64,000 bases of DNA from GM7GCV1 sp965221105. Lineage in GTDB: Bacteria; Pseudomonadota; Gammaproteobacteria; Pseudomonadales; GM7GCV1. The notes under the pieces were generated by a model that saw only the letters and a list, made by a program, of their open reading frames with translations, was not told the origin of the DNA and did not search any database. How positions within the stretch are numbered: position 1 is the first letter of the stretch; each line of letters begins with the position of its first letter. Location of the stretch: NCBI GenBank assembly GCA_965221105.1, contig OZ244871.1:1798001-1862000 (forward strand), given 5' to 3'. Positions 55,910 through 64,000 of the stretch are shown piece after piece. Position numbers and translations under genes: made by a program.

Positions 55910-56921
55910 GGCGGGACTGGAGCGTCTGGATGCCCCCGGTGAAGCAGCCGGAAAAGAGCTGTACATACTCTCCTCCGATGCCAGCCTGTACGCCTGTCTG
56001 AGGCTCCAGGAGGTGCCCGCAAGCCTGCGGGAGAACTACGTGGCCCAGCGTGTGCACCAGCTCTCTCCTTTTGAGAACACTGCCTCATACTTTCTGCTGG
56101 AAGGCGATAGCGCACAGCTCTGGCTCTGGGATGCAGAACTCGAGCCCGAGGACGGTAACGCCAGGGCCAGGACGGTCCCGGAGATGCTGATGCTCCCGTC
56201 GGTGCAGTCCGGACTGATTGTGCGGGCAGGCAAACCTGGTGATGAGAGGCACCGATTTCAGCTCGAATACTGGCACCAGGGAGTATTGCAGGCGCTGCAG
56301 CCCTGCCTGACCGAGCCGGAGGAACGGACCCTGGCGGAATTTGTGCTGGCCCAGGGGGTCCCCGGGGACCAGGACTGGTTGAGTGCGGGATTTGACTACC
56401 TGGCCGCGCCCAGGGACCAGGATACGCCTTTTTCCAGAGGCTGGTTTCTCCAACCCGCCGTAACCCTTGGCCTCTCCTTGCTGATCAGCGGCCTGCTGGT
56501 TGCGGGATTTCTGGGCAGCTTTCTCGGTTGGAACCTGGCGGTGGGTGCCAAACAGGCCCAATTGGAGGAGATGACCGAGGCGGCCCGTCCGCTGCTTGAG
56601 CAGCGCAGTGCCGCCCTGGGTCTGGACGCAAGAAGCGAGGTGCTGGCTGCCTATTTCCGGTACGAGCCGGTCATTGAGATCGCCGCCGAATTTGAACGGG
56701 TGCTGGGTCCCTACTACGACGAACTCGTCGAGTGGAACTATGATCGTGGCACCCTCGCGGCAATCCTGATCGACCGGGGCGGCAACAGCCGCAGGCATAT
56801 CGAGACGCTCTCGGGCAGCCCCCTGTTTACCGACGTGAAATCCAATCCGGGTATCCGCCCCGACTCCGTGGAGCTTGAAATGCAGGTGGTGCCTTTCCGA
56901 AACGAGCTTGCAGTGGACTGA
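55857..56921 (+). CDS. gspL: GspL-like secretion assembly protein
   Basis: 354 aa from a GTG. Cytoplasmic N-terminal region to about 195, one membrane helix (PAVTLGLSLLISGLLVAGFLGSF, about 200-222), and a periplasmic alpha/beta domain. The divergent sequence matches GspL/PilN topology and position; it would anchor GspE to the membrane platform. Confidence 0.7.
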   Translation: MQIARLFQDHSNRSLLSRAGLERLDAPGEAAGKELYILSSDASLYACLRLQEVPASLRENYVAQRVHQLSPFENTASYFLLEGDSAQLWLWDAELEPEDGNARARTVPEMLMLPSVQSGLIVRAGKPGDERHRFQLEYWHQGVLQALQPCLTEPEERTLAEFVLAQGVPGDQDWLSAGFDYLAAPRDQDTPFSRGWFLQPAVTLGLSLLISGLLVAGFLGSFLGWNLAVGAKQAQLEEMTEAARPLLEQRSAALGLDARSEVLAAYFRYEPVIEIAAEFERVLGPYYDELVEWNYDRGTLAAILIDRGGNSRRHIETLSGSPLFTDVKSNPGIRPDSVELEMQVVPFRNELAVD

Positions 56922-56954
56922 TATGGAGGCTAGAGTGCGCTGGTCTTGTGAGGA

Positions 56955-57587
56955 ATGCTGGTGAACTGGGTACCCCGCATACCGCCTGTTTTGCAGTCCC
57001 TTGATCGGGTGCGCCAGGCCTATGTCAGGGAGAGCGCCAACAGCAGATGGCTGCCATATGCCCTGCCCGCGCTGCTGCTGATACTGGCGCTCTATGTCGT
57101 CGATGTGCTCTCGCAGGCGAATCGGGGGTTGGCGGCGGAGTACGCGCAACTGGCCAGCCGGGAGACCAGGGTGCTGAGTGTCGGGCAGCAGGCCGACTGG
57201 TCTGAGGTGAGTCAGCAGGCCCAGGAGAAGTACCGACAGCTTGAGGCGAGGTTCTGGTCGGTCGAGTCGCTGGAGCTGGCTTCCGCCGACATGCAGATGC
57301 GGCTGCGCTCGATTGCCCGGGATAGGATAGAAGCGCTGCGCATCGCCATGGCGCCACCCAGGCACATTGAAACTACCGGCGTATGGCAGCTCTCGGCAGA
57401 GGTCACCGGCAGGTTGACGGCCGGAGAGGTGCCAGGGCTGCTGTTCGAGCTGGCATCCGCGGACCCGGCCATGGTCGTGGACCGGTTCAACTATGCCCCG
57501 GGCCGTTCCCGGGTTGGATTGCTGCAGGTATCCGCCTATATACAGCTGCCCCAATCCGGTCCCGAAAGCACGGGGGAGGAGGGTTGA
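56955..57587 (+). CDS. gspM: GspM-like secretion protein
   Basis: 210 aa. N-terminal tail of 33 residues, membrane helix WLPYALPALLLILALYVVDVL, a coiled-coil (ANRGLAAEYAQLASRE... QAQEKYRQLEARF), and a small C-terminal ferredoxin-like domain. Topology and position after gspL fit GspM. Sequence similarity alone would be weak. Confidence 0.65.
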   Translation: MLVNWVPRIPPVLQSLDRVRQAYVRESANSRWLPYALPALLLILALYVVDVLSQANRGLAAEYAQLASRETRVLSVGQQADWSEVSQQAQEKYRQLEARFWSVESLELASADMQMRLRSIARDRIEALRIAMAPPRHIETTGVWQLSAEVTGRLTAGEVPGLLFELASADPAMVVDRFNYAPGRSRVGLLQVSAYIQLPQSGPESTGEEG

Positions 57588-57594
57588 GACCCCG

Positions 57595-58137
57595 ATGAAT
57601 ATCCGGATGCTGAGTTCAATGCCGCCAGACAGGCTGCGCTGGCTGCTTGCCGCAGGCTGCGTGGCTGTGGTGTTCCTGCTTGGATTCGCGCTCTCTGGAT
57701 CAGGCAGGGCGGGTGCGGGGTCTGCCCCCTATGCGGTGCAGGCCATCGAGCTGCCCGAGCTCGGTACCGGGCTGAACGAGCTGGCTGGCGCGCTTGGAGA
57801 ATACGGCCACTGGGAGGCCGATGTGGAGCGCCAGCAGGAGGCAGTCACCGCGCAGAACCTGCACAAGCACCTGCTGCTCGTGGGTATTTCGTCAACCGCC
57901 GCACGGTCCGAGGCCCTGTTTATCCTGCACACCGGCGAGCGGCTGGACGAGATCAAGGATGAATTGGAACTGCTCAATATCACCCCCGACGGCAGGGTCC
58001 GGGTCGCCCAGGATTCCGAAATCACGCCCTATATCCGTGTTACGGACATAGGCACCGAGGAGGTGCATTTGTCGGTAAATGGTGAGTTACGCGTCAAGCA
58101 CCTTTATGATACCGGTTTTTCCGAGACCGAAAGCTGA
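57595..58137 (+). CDS. GspC-like inner-membrane protein
   Basis: 180 aa from ATG 57595. Membrane helix WLLAAGCVAVVFLLGFALSG, then a periplasmic region with HLLLVGISSTAARSEALFIL, resembling the HR domain of GspC (LXLXGV...AXI) and a terminal EEVHLSVNGELRVKHLYD. No PDZ domain. Directly precedes gspD, as gspC does in many clusters, although here at the operon end. Confidence 0.6.
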   Translation: MNIRMLSSMPPDRLRWLLAAGCVAVVFLLGFALSGSGRAGAGSAPYAVQAIELPELGTGLNELAGALGEYGHWEADVERQQEAVTAQNLHKHLLLVGISSTAARSEALFILHTGERLDEIKDELELLNITPDGRVRVAQDSEITPYIRVTDIGTEEVHLSVNGELRVKHLYDTGFSETES

Positions 58138-58142
58138 AGTTT

Positions 58143-60293
58143 ATGGTTGTTCACTTCCTGATAACAGATGTGATCGCAGAGGGTAAGCGCTGGCTCGCCC
58201 TCTGTCTGCTGCTGGGGCTGATCCAGTCCTGTGCCTATACCCAAAGCCAGCACCCGGCCTTTGACGCCAATCGCAGGGACAGTATCGATCTGGAGAATAC
58301 CCAGGTTCAGTCCGGGACATCCGAGGCGGAGCCCGTCGCCAAGGAACCGGGTGAGGAGCCCGAGGCAGTCGAGGGCGCAGGTCCGGCGGTCACCGAGAGT
58401 ACCCGTTTCGGACAGACCCCCAGTGTGCCACCAATCCGGACGGGCATTGTCAATCCCGGGGTGCCGTCGATCGAATTCGAGCTGACCGGCGAGCCCATCC
58501 AGGTCAACTACAACAACCTGCCCATTCCGGCCTTTATCAACGAGGTCTTTGGTGACCAGCTGAACCTGTCCTACACCATAGACCCCGAACTTGCCCAACA
58601 GACCGATCTGGTCACCCTCAGGATCAACGGGCTGACCGACCGGGACGAACTCTTTCGCGTCGCCCAGTCCACCCTGAAGACCTATGGTGTGGTGATCGAG
58701 CAGCGCGAGGAGCTGTTGACCTTTGCCATTGACAGCACCGGCTCGGGTGGTGATGTGCCCCTGCTGGTATCCGGGCGCTCGCTCCCTGACGTGCCGGACT
58801 CCCTGAGGCCGATATTCATGTTTGTGCCCCTGGAGGTTGTCAGCAACACCCGTGTCCGATCCTGGTTGACTTCGGCCCTGACCGGTCAGAATATACAGGT
58901 TCGGGAAGACCCCACGGGCAACGCCATTGTCCTCCAGGGCCGCCCCGCCGTTGTCGAGCAGGCACTGTCCATTATCGATTTTCTGGATCAGCCTGCAATG
59001 CGGGGACAGTATTCCATCAGTATCGAACCATCATTCCTCTCGGTTGAGGATATGGAGCGGAATCTGGAGCAGGTACTCAGGGCCGAGGGCTATTCCGTTT
59101 CCACAAACCCGGCCTTTGGCAATATTGTGCTCCTGTCCATGAGCGGCAGGGGCAACCTTGTCGTGTTCGCCCCAAACCAGGCGCTTATCGACCATGTTGC
59201 GCAATGGGCTGAAACCATTGACCAGCGCCAGCAGCTCTCCATAGACAGCGGCATCTTCTCCTACAAAGCCCAGAACGTGCGTGCCGATCACATCGTGGGG
59301 ATACTCAACGAGATAGAGGGCGGTCGAGGTGCACGCCGAAGCGGTGCAGCCACATCAGGCACTGACGGGCAGTCATCCAACAGTCCGCAGCCGCAGTCAA
59401 TCCTGTCAGGATCACTTGACGAGGCACGGTTTGTCGTCGATGAGAACCGCAACGCCATCGTATTCAAGGGCAGTGGACAGCAGTGGCTGGAATTGCTGCC
59501 TGTGATCAGGGACATGGATCAGCCCGCACCCTCGGTGCTGGTGGAGGTCCTGATTGCGGAAGTCACCCTCAATGACCAGGAAGCGACGGGTATTGAGTGG
59601 CTGGCCAATGGCAGTGTCGATATCGATGGCCGGACCTACACCTCAAATTATGGGACTGTGAGTGGTCTCTCCCTGGGATCGGCCGGATTTAACTTTACCC
59701 TGGACTCTGCCGGTCAGACGCGAGCGGCTTTGAATGTCTTTTATGAGAATGAGCGTGCTGAGATACGCTCGCGCCCCAGGCTCATGGTGAAAAGCGGGCA
59801 GACGGCCAGCATCAATGTGGGCAGCGAGATTCCCACGGTCAGTTCCGAGTCCAGAAGCACGGCGGACCCGGATGCGCCACTGGTGTCGAACGTACAGTAC
59901 AGGACAACGGGTCTGAGCCTGACCATCAGTCCCATCGTCCACTCCTCCGGCTACATCGATATCGAGATTGAACAGGAATTGTCCGAATCGAGACTGACCA
60001 CGACCAGCGGCATTGACTCTCCGACCATCTTTAACCGCGAAATCAGCACAGTTGTGACACTGAAGGACGGCGGTTCAATCCTGCTTGGGGGCCTGGTCTC
60101 CTCAAGTGGCGGAACCGAGCAGCGGGGTATCCCTGTTCTGGGCAAGATCCCGGGAGTTGGCAGACTCTTCCGGACCGATTCCGAGACACAGGACAGAACC
60201 GAGCTGATGATCCTGGTCATGCCTTTTGTACTGGATGATCCACAGCAGGCGTCCGAGCTGAGGGAGCAGTTGGTTCCCGAATACAATCTGTAG
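58143..60293 (+). CDS. gspD: type II secretin GspD
   Basis: 716 aa. N-terminal leader with a hydrophobic stretch (WLALCLLLGLIQSCAY) that may end in a lipid-modified Cys. Periplasmic N-domains: N0 about 120-200 (NYNNLPIPAFINEVFG), then N1-type repeats. The C-terminal secretin domain has VEVLIAEVTLNDQEATGIEWL, ERAEIRSRPRLMVKSGQTASINVGSEIP, TVVTLKDGGSILLGGLVSS and VPVLGKIPGVGRLFRTDSETQDRTELMILVMP. Forms the outer-membrane pore. A prepilin peptidase (gspO/pilD) is not in the window. Confidence 0.95.
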   Translation: MVVHFLITDVIAEGKRWLALCLLLGLIQSCAYTQSQHPAFDANRRDSIDLENTQVQSGTSEAEPVAKEPGEEPEAVEGAGPAVTESTRFGQTPSVPPIRTGIVNPGVPSIEFELTGEPIQVNYNNLPIPAFINEVFGDQLNLSYTIDPELAQQTDLVTLRINGLTDRDELFRVAQSTLKTYGVVIEQREELLTFAIDSTGSGGDVPLLVSGRSLPDVPDSLRPIFMFVPLEVVSNTRVRSWLTSALTGQNIQVREDPTGNAIVLQGRPAVVEQALSIIDFLDQPAMRGQYSISIEPSFLSVEDMERNLEQVLRAEGYSVSTNPAFGNIVLLSMSGRGNLVVFAPNQALIDHVAQWAETIDQRQQLSIDSGIFSYKAQNVRADHIVGILNEIEGGRGARRSGAATSGTDGQSSNSPQPQSILSGSLDEARFVVDENRNAIVFKGSGQQWLELLPVIRDMDQPAPSVLVEVLIAEVTLNDQEATGIEWLANGSVDIDGRTYTSNYGTVSGLSLGSAGFNFTLDSAGQTRAALNVFYENERAEIRSRPRLMVKSGQTASINVGSEIPTVSSESRSTADPDAPLVSNVQYRTTGLSLTISPIVHSSGYIDIEIEQELSESRLTTTSGIDSPTIFNREISTVVTLKDGGSILLGGLVSSSGGTEQRGIPVLGKIPGVGRLFRTDSETQDRTELMILVMPFVLDDPQQASELREQLVPEYNL

Positions 60294-60302
60294 GAAATCG
60301 CC

Positions 60303-60324
60303 GCAGACGCACAGCGCTGTCTGC
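60303..60324 (+). terminator. weak hairpin after gspD
   Basis: GCAGAC/GTCTGC stem of six pairs, 7 bp after the stop, followed by CTTTCC rather than a T-run. Marginal. Confidence 0.2.
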
Positions 60325-60505
60325 CTTTCCGGTTCGCTGAGTCAGCTGTTTCCCGGAATCCTCAGCTTCTGCCTCCGCTCCTGAGAATCCCTGTCCCCCT
60401 ATGTTTCGGGGTCGCGCCTGCAGTGTCTCCGCCTCTCCAACCGGGGAAGCGGATCGTGAAGCGCCTTGTTTCCCAACACTCTGGTGAATTCAGATATCCT
60501 GTGGG

Positions 60506-60982
60506 TCAGCGACTCCGCATGATTCTGTGCTTCTGCCGGTCCCAATCTTTCTGCTTTTCCGCATCACGCTTATCGTGCTGCTGTTTGCCTCTGGCAAGCG
60601 CGATTTCGACCTTGATCAGGTGTTGTTTCCAGTACATGGCGGTGCAGATGATCGTGTAGCCCTGCCTGTCTTTGGCACCGGTCAGTTTGTCGATTTCCCT
60701 GCGGTTGAGCAGCAATTTTCGGGTGCGGTTGGGGTCAGCCACCAGGTGGCTGCTGGCCGTATTGAGGGGTGTAAACTGTGCCCCCAGCAGCCAGGCCTCG
60801 CCCCTGATGCAGGTCACATAGGTGTCCGTGAGCTGCACCTTACCCATGCGTGCACTCTTGACTTCCCATCCCTGCAGGGCAATACCCGCCTCGAACCTGT
60901 CTTCAATGAAGTAGTCGTGGCGTGCCCGCCTGTTAAGCGCAATGGTAGTGCTCTGCTGTTTGGGTTTCTTCTTGCCGGACAC
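60506..60982 (-). CDS. smpB: SsrA-binding protein SmpB
   Basis: 158 aa from a GTG. Matches SmpB: IALNRRARHDYFIEDRFEAGIALQGWEVKSARMGKVQLTDTYV, VADPNRTRKLLLNRREIDKL, and a basic C-terminal tail (KQKDWDRQKHRIMRSR). It brings tmRNA to stalled ribosomes. In many gammaproteobacteria smpB sits next to ssrA; here they are 13 kb apart, with the T2SS and sulfotransferase genes between. Confidence 0.97.
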   Translation of the reverse strand: MSGKKKPKQQSTTIALNRRARHDYFIEDRFEAGIALQGWEVKSARMGKVQLTDTYVTCIRGEAWLLGAQFTPLNTASSHLVADPNRTRKLLLNRREIDKLTGAKDRQGYTIICTAMYWKQHLIKVEIALARGKQQHDKRDAEKQKDWDRQKHRIMRSR

Positions 60983-61090
60983 GGGTCTCTACCTGCAGGG
61001 CTGCGAATACTATACATGCTGCGGTGTTTGGCAAGCGAACCGGGCAAACAGCCTCTATAATGCGGACTTTGTGCTCACAGACTGACGTGT

Positions 61091-62089
61091 ATGGCGACTA
61101 TCACAGGCCAGTACCCCAGCTCCCGCCCGCGCCGTAACCGGCTGCATGCCTGGTCGCGGGATCTGGTTCGGGAGAGCAGTTTATCGGCCGGGGACCTCAT
61201 CTGGCCGCTGTTTGTCCACGGCCAGGCGGATGATATGGCCGTGGATTCCATGCCCGGTGTGAGTCGTCTGGGCCGGGATGGTCTGCTGAGGGCGTGCGAG
61301 CAGGCCGTTTCGCTGGGAATACCTGCCATCGCCCTGTTTCCCAGCGTCGATGGCGACCTCAAGGACGAATTGGGCGGAGAAGCCCTGAACCCGGAGAATC
61401 TGGTGTGCCGCTCGGTGCGTGCGATCAGGGAGAGATTTCCCGAGCTGGGTGTGATCTGCGACGTGGCGCTGGACCCCTATACCTCACACGGTCAGGATGG
61501 GATTCTTGAGGAGGGCTACGTGGTCAATGACCGCACGATTGAAGCCCTGGTGAGTCAGGCACTGGTGCTTGCCGAGGCCGGTACTGATGTGGTGGCGCCC
61601 TCGGACATGATGGACGGGCGTGTCGGTGCCATCCGCGGTGCACTGGATGCCCAGGGTCTGATTGACACCAGCATCATGTCCTATGCGGCCAAGTACGCCT
61701 CGGCCTTTTATGGGCCCTTCAGGGATGCGGTGGGCTCTTCGGCGACCAGCATCCCCCGCTCGGGCGGTAAGGCCACTTACCAGATGGATCCGGCAAATTC
61801 CGATGAGGCGCTGCGTGAAGTGGCCATGGACATCGAGGAGGGTGCAGATTCGGTGATCGTCAAGCCGGGCATGCCCTATCTGGACATCGTCCGCCGGGTG
61901 AAGGACGAATTCGGGGTGCCGACCTGTGTGTACCAGGTGTCAGGGGAGTACGCCATGCTGCAGGCCGCAGCCCGGAACAACTGGCTGGAACTGGACGGGG
62001 TGATGATGGAAAGCCTGCTGGCTTTTAAACGCGCAGGTGCCAATGGCATCTGGACCTATTTTGCGCCGACGGCGGCAGAGATGTTATAA
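61091..62089 (+). CDS. hemB: delta-aminolevulinic acid dehydratase (porphobilinogen synthase)
   Basis: 332 aa. Condenses two aminolevulinate molecules in haem synthesis. Motifs: SAGDLIWPLFVHGQ, CDVALDPYTSHGQDG, DVVAPSDMMDGRVGAIR, SIMSYAAKYASAFYGPFRDAVGS (Schiff-base lysine region) and ADSVIVKPGMPYLDI (second active-site lysine). The metal-ligand region lacks the Cys triad of zinc enzymes, consistent with the Mg-dependent type. Divergent from smpB. Confidence 0.96.
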   Translation: MATITGQYPSSRPRRNRLHAWSRDLVRESSLSAGDLIWPLFVHGQADDMAVDSMPGVSRLGRDGLLRACEQAVSLGIPAIALFPSVDGDLKDELGGEALNPENLVCRSVRAIRERFPELGVICDVALDPYTSHGQDGILEEGYVVNDRTIEALVSQALVLAEAGTDVVAPSDMMDGRVGAIRGALDAQGLIDTSIMSYAAKYASAFYGPFRDAVGSSATSIPRSGGKATYQMDPANSDEALREVAMDIEEGADSVIVKPGMPYLDIVRRVKDEFGVPTCVYQVSGEYAMLQAAARNNWLELDGVMMESLLAFKRAGANGIWTYFAPTAAEML

Positions 62090-62091
62090 GC

Positions 62092-62740
62092 TCAGGCACC
62101 AAGGATTGACTTCGACACCCGGCCAATGGCCGTGCCGACCCGTGCCCCGATCCTGTCCTCACCCCTCAGGCGTCGCTTCTCCCGCGTGGTGGCTGCCACA
62201 CTGGACTCCAGCAGTGGCTCAGTCGCCTCCAGCAGTGCCTCGCGCCTGTGGGCTCTGCGCTGCGCCATCAGCGGGGTGCGGCACACCATGAGCCGCTCCC
62301 CCGGATAGAGATCACTGCGGATCTCCACCAGGTCCTGTTCATCACAGAGCGAGCGCTGCACTGAACCGGTCTCGACCAGGGTGCGGATCGCCGGGCCCCG
62401 CAGGGCACTGATCCAGTCCAGTCCCGCCGGGTGGACTTCCTCCCGGATGCGCGCCTCGACGAGCTTGGCCCGGTCGCCCACCAGGACGACCTTCGACAGC
62501 CCGAAGCGCTCGCGCAGCCGCTCGATCTGTGGCCCCACCGTGGCCGGATCAGCCGTGTTGCCCGGACAGACCTCGACCGATACCGGACAGCCTGTGGCAT
62601 CACAGAGCAGGCCGAACTCAATCTGCAGCGTCCCGCGCGTCCCATCCCGAGAGGAGCCGCGCCTGGCCAGGGGACAGGTGGTGCCTTCCATATACACCGA
62701 GGTCAGGTCATAGAGCACCAGGGCACCGTCGGTCAGGTGC
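62092..62740 (-). pseudogene. IS1634-family transposase fragment
   Basis: Minus-strand frame with ALVLYDLTSVYMEG (first Asp), EFGLLCDATGCPVSVEVCPGNTADPATVGPQIERLRERFGLSKVVLVGDRAKL (second Asp) and RRLRGEDRIGARVG near its end. Both N-terminal and C-terminal portions, including the catalytic Glu region, are missing. Its stop lies 3 bp from the hemB stop. Remnant of a partial IS. Confidence 0.85.
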
Positions 62741-63218
62741 GTCGTAAGACACACTGTTGCGGTTGCGGTTGCGGGTAGAGGATGATGGATGAAGCGAATG
62801 ACATGTTGTACTGATGTGTATACCGGGATGAAACATGCCCGGCAGCGAAAGCTGTGCCCACGTCCATCGGGTCTTACATCGCACGATGGCAGGCTCACCC
62901 TCACAAGAAAACCCACAGGGGTTTCCCCCCTCACGGGTTTTCGCTCTCCTGATACGGAGGCGGAACGTTGTACCGCCTTCTCTACAGGCGGGTTCCGTTC
63001 TCCCTCTGTCGTGTATGGAGAGAGGAGAACAGCATGGAACAGCAGAGTGTGTGTGCGGTGAGAGGCACCACCTATGTCTGCATTCTCAGGGCCACCTGCG
63101 GACTGACACCAGATTGACCGGGGTCATGTCCACACAGGACGGTCTGAGGGATGCCCGTGCGGAGTGCGAAGGCTGCATGGACTGCACTGCCGGCTCCTTC
63201 GGGGGCTGCGTAAGGCTT
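62741..63218. other. non-coding stretch with several hairpins
   Basis: No supported gene. Contains GAAAACCC/GGGTTTTC (62908-62943) and GTTCTCC/GGAGAAC (about 62997-63030) inverted repeats. The latter part may be the upstream portion of a degraded group II intron whose domain V follows. Confidence 0.4.
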
Positions 63219-63293
63219 GAGCCGTATGCGGGGAAACTCGCATGGACGGTTCTGAGGGGACGGGCAGCCAGTAATGGCTGCTCCTTACCCGAC
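63219..63293 (+). ncRNA. group II intron 3' remnant (domains V and VI)
   Basis: Domain V is 34 nt (63219-63252): GAGCCGT pairs with ACGGTTC, the inner stem ATGCG pairs with CGCAT, closed by a GGGAAACT loop, with the AGC triad at the base. Domain VI follows as GGCAGCC/GGCTGC (63263-63281), then CTTACCCGAC, typical of intron 3' ends. No reverse transcriptase ORF is found upstream, so this is an orphan fragment. Confidence 0.8.
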
Positions 63294-63456
63294 CATCATA
63301 AGGAAGAGGGTCTATGGTGTCAAGGGGTGAGTAGTTACAAGGTACCGAACATCGATTCAGCGTAACCCCCATGAATAACCGCCGGTTCACATGGGCAGTC
63401 AGCAGGCTGCTGGCAGCATCTGTTCAAGGGATGTGCCGCCTGCGGCCATACCGGAT

Positions 63457-64000
63457 CTAGTCGGTAATGGCGCCCAGCGAAGCGCTGCTCACCTGTCGCG
63501 CGTATTTTGCCAGAACGCCACGGTTCTCCTTTGGCTCGGGCTTGGTAAATTGTGCACGTCTGGAATCAATAACAGCCTCTTCAACATTGAGGGTTATTGT
63601 CAGATTCACCGCATCAATAACAATTTCATCACCATCCTCGACAATTGCCAGGAGCCCGCCTTCGGCTGCCTCTGGCGTAATGTGACCAACGACAAAGCCG
63701 TGACTGCCGCCTGAAAAACGGCCATCCGTAATCAGGGCGACCTTATCCCCTATACCGCGTCCCATGATCGCCGAGGTTGGACTCAGCATCTCCCGCATAC
63801 CGGGCCCGCCTTTTGGACCTTCGTATCGAATCACCACGACATCACCTTCCACAACTGTTTCGTCGAGTATGGCTGCCAGTGCAGCTTCTTCAGACTCAAA
63901 AACCCTGGCAGTACCCGTAAACTGCCTGCCTTCCTTTCCGGTAATTTTTGCAACGCAACCCTCAGAAGCAAGATTGCCATAGAGGATTGCCAGGTGGCTG
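63457..64000 (-). CDS. ilvD: dihydroxy-acid dehydratase, C-terminal part
   Basis: About 180 C-terminal residues; the gene continues beyond the window. Segments SHLAILYGNLASEGCVAKITGKEG, VIRYEGPKGGPGMREMLSPTSAIMG, DGRFSGGSHGFVVGHITPEAAEGGLLA are diagnostic of IlvD. The Fe-S enzyme makes 2-oxo acids for branched amino acid synthesis. Normal end FTKPEPKENRGVLAKYARQVSSASLGAITD. Confidence 0.96.
   Translation of the reverse strand, partial: SHLAILYGNLASEGCVAKITGKEGRQFTGTARVFESEEAALAAILDETVVEGDVVVIRYEGPKGGPGMREMLSPTSAIMGRGIGDKVALITDGRFSGGSHGFVVGHITPEAAEGGLLAIVEDGDEIVIDAVNLTITLNVEEAVIDSRRAQFTKPEPKENRGVLAKYARQVSSASLGAITD

Noticed and set aside
56085..57554. 489-codon open frame antisense to gspL/gspM
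   Set aside because: Shadow of GC-rich secretion genes; composition low-complexity (Q, R, H rich) and no start signal.
1..64000. CRISPR arrays, rRNA and tRNA genes
   Set aside because: No regularly spaced repeats of CRISPR type, no rRNA signatures, and no tRNA cloverleaf other than the tRNA-like part of tmRNA were seen.

Overview
The window looks like a chromosomal segment of a gammaproteobacterium, probably marine or from a metagenome assembly. Three things point there: the tmRNA tag (ANDDNYALAA, the Pseudomonas-like form), the cell-wall and lipoate cluster order (lipA-lipB-DUF493-dacA-rlpA-mltB-rodA-mrdA-rlmH-rsfS-nadD-proA), and an E. coli-type epd-pgk-fba group. Both outer ends are ordinary conserved chromosome. 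The middle, about 23.5-46.8 kb, is an accessory zone full of pseudogenes, mobile-element debris and small cargo genes.

Layout. 1-5.0 kb (minus strand): tkt, epd, pgk and a partial class I aldolase, i.e. central carbon metabolism. 5.5-17.0 kb (minus): lipoate synthesis, peptidoglycan synthesis and hydrolysis (rod complex), ribosome factors, NAD and proline synthesis. 17.1-23.5 kb: a LON-domain protein, PhoH2-like PIN-ATPase, pckA, a GMP/IMP nucleotidase and, on the plus strand, cysQ. 23.5-24.4 kb: a truncated trypsin-like protease abuts a tyrosine-integrase fragment. 24.9-26.6 kb: a two-gene operon (three-Cys-motif partner TcmP plus DUF5131) sits behind a near-consensus LexA/SOS box. 26.9-30.3 kb: a frameshifted zinc alcohol dehydrogenase, an intact enoyl-CoA hydratase, a broken short-chain dehydrogenase and a monooxygenase-like ORF. 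30.7-34.0 kb: divergent oxyR-katG. 34.4-37.6 kb: polyhydroxyalkanoate-type genes (maoC, phaC) among fragments of acyl-CoA dehydrogenase, SDR and aldo/keto reductase genes. 38.1-40.0 kb: a complete ISKra4-family IS with a 9-bp target duplication. 40.1-40.6 kb: a secreted-protein gene with a C14 tract placed so that it is out of frame. 40.9-44.5 kb: truncated DUF4143 ATPase, a nuclease-fold DUF6998 protein and a frameshifted CocE/NonD hydrolase.

44.47-46.84 kb is a small islet whose ends share a 14-bp direct repeat with the 3' end of ssrA. It holds a wrecked P4-type integrase, a short unknown gene, a DUF2188 gene and a TIR/deoxyribosyltransferase-like gene. Beyond ssrA come a glycosyltransferase, two sulfotransferases and a full type II secretion operon (gspE-F-G-H-I-J-K-L-M, a gspC-like gene, gspD). 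Next are smpB (the tmRNA partner), hemB, an IS1634 remnant, an orphan group II intron domain V, and the C-terminal end of ilvD at the window edge.

The most notable items are the SOS-controlled TcmP/DUF5131 pair, the putative phase-variable secreted protein, and the ssrA islet carrying a TIR-like/DUF2188 pair. All family assignments come from reading motifs by eye; no database search was possible.
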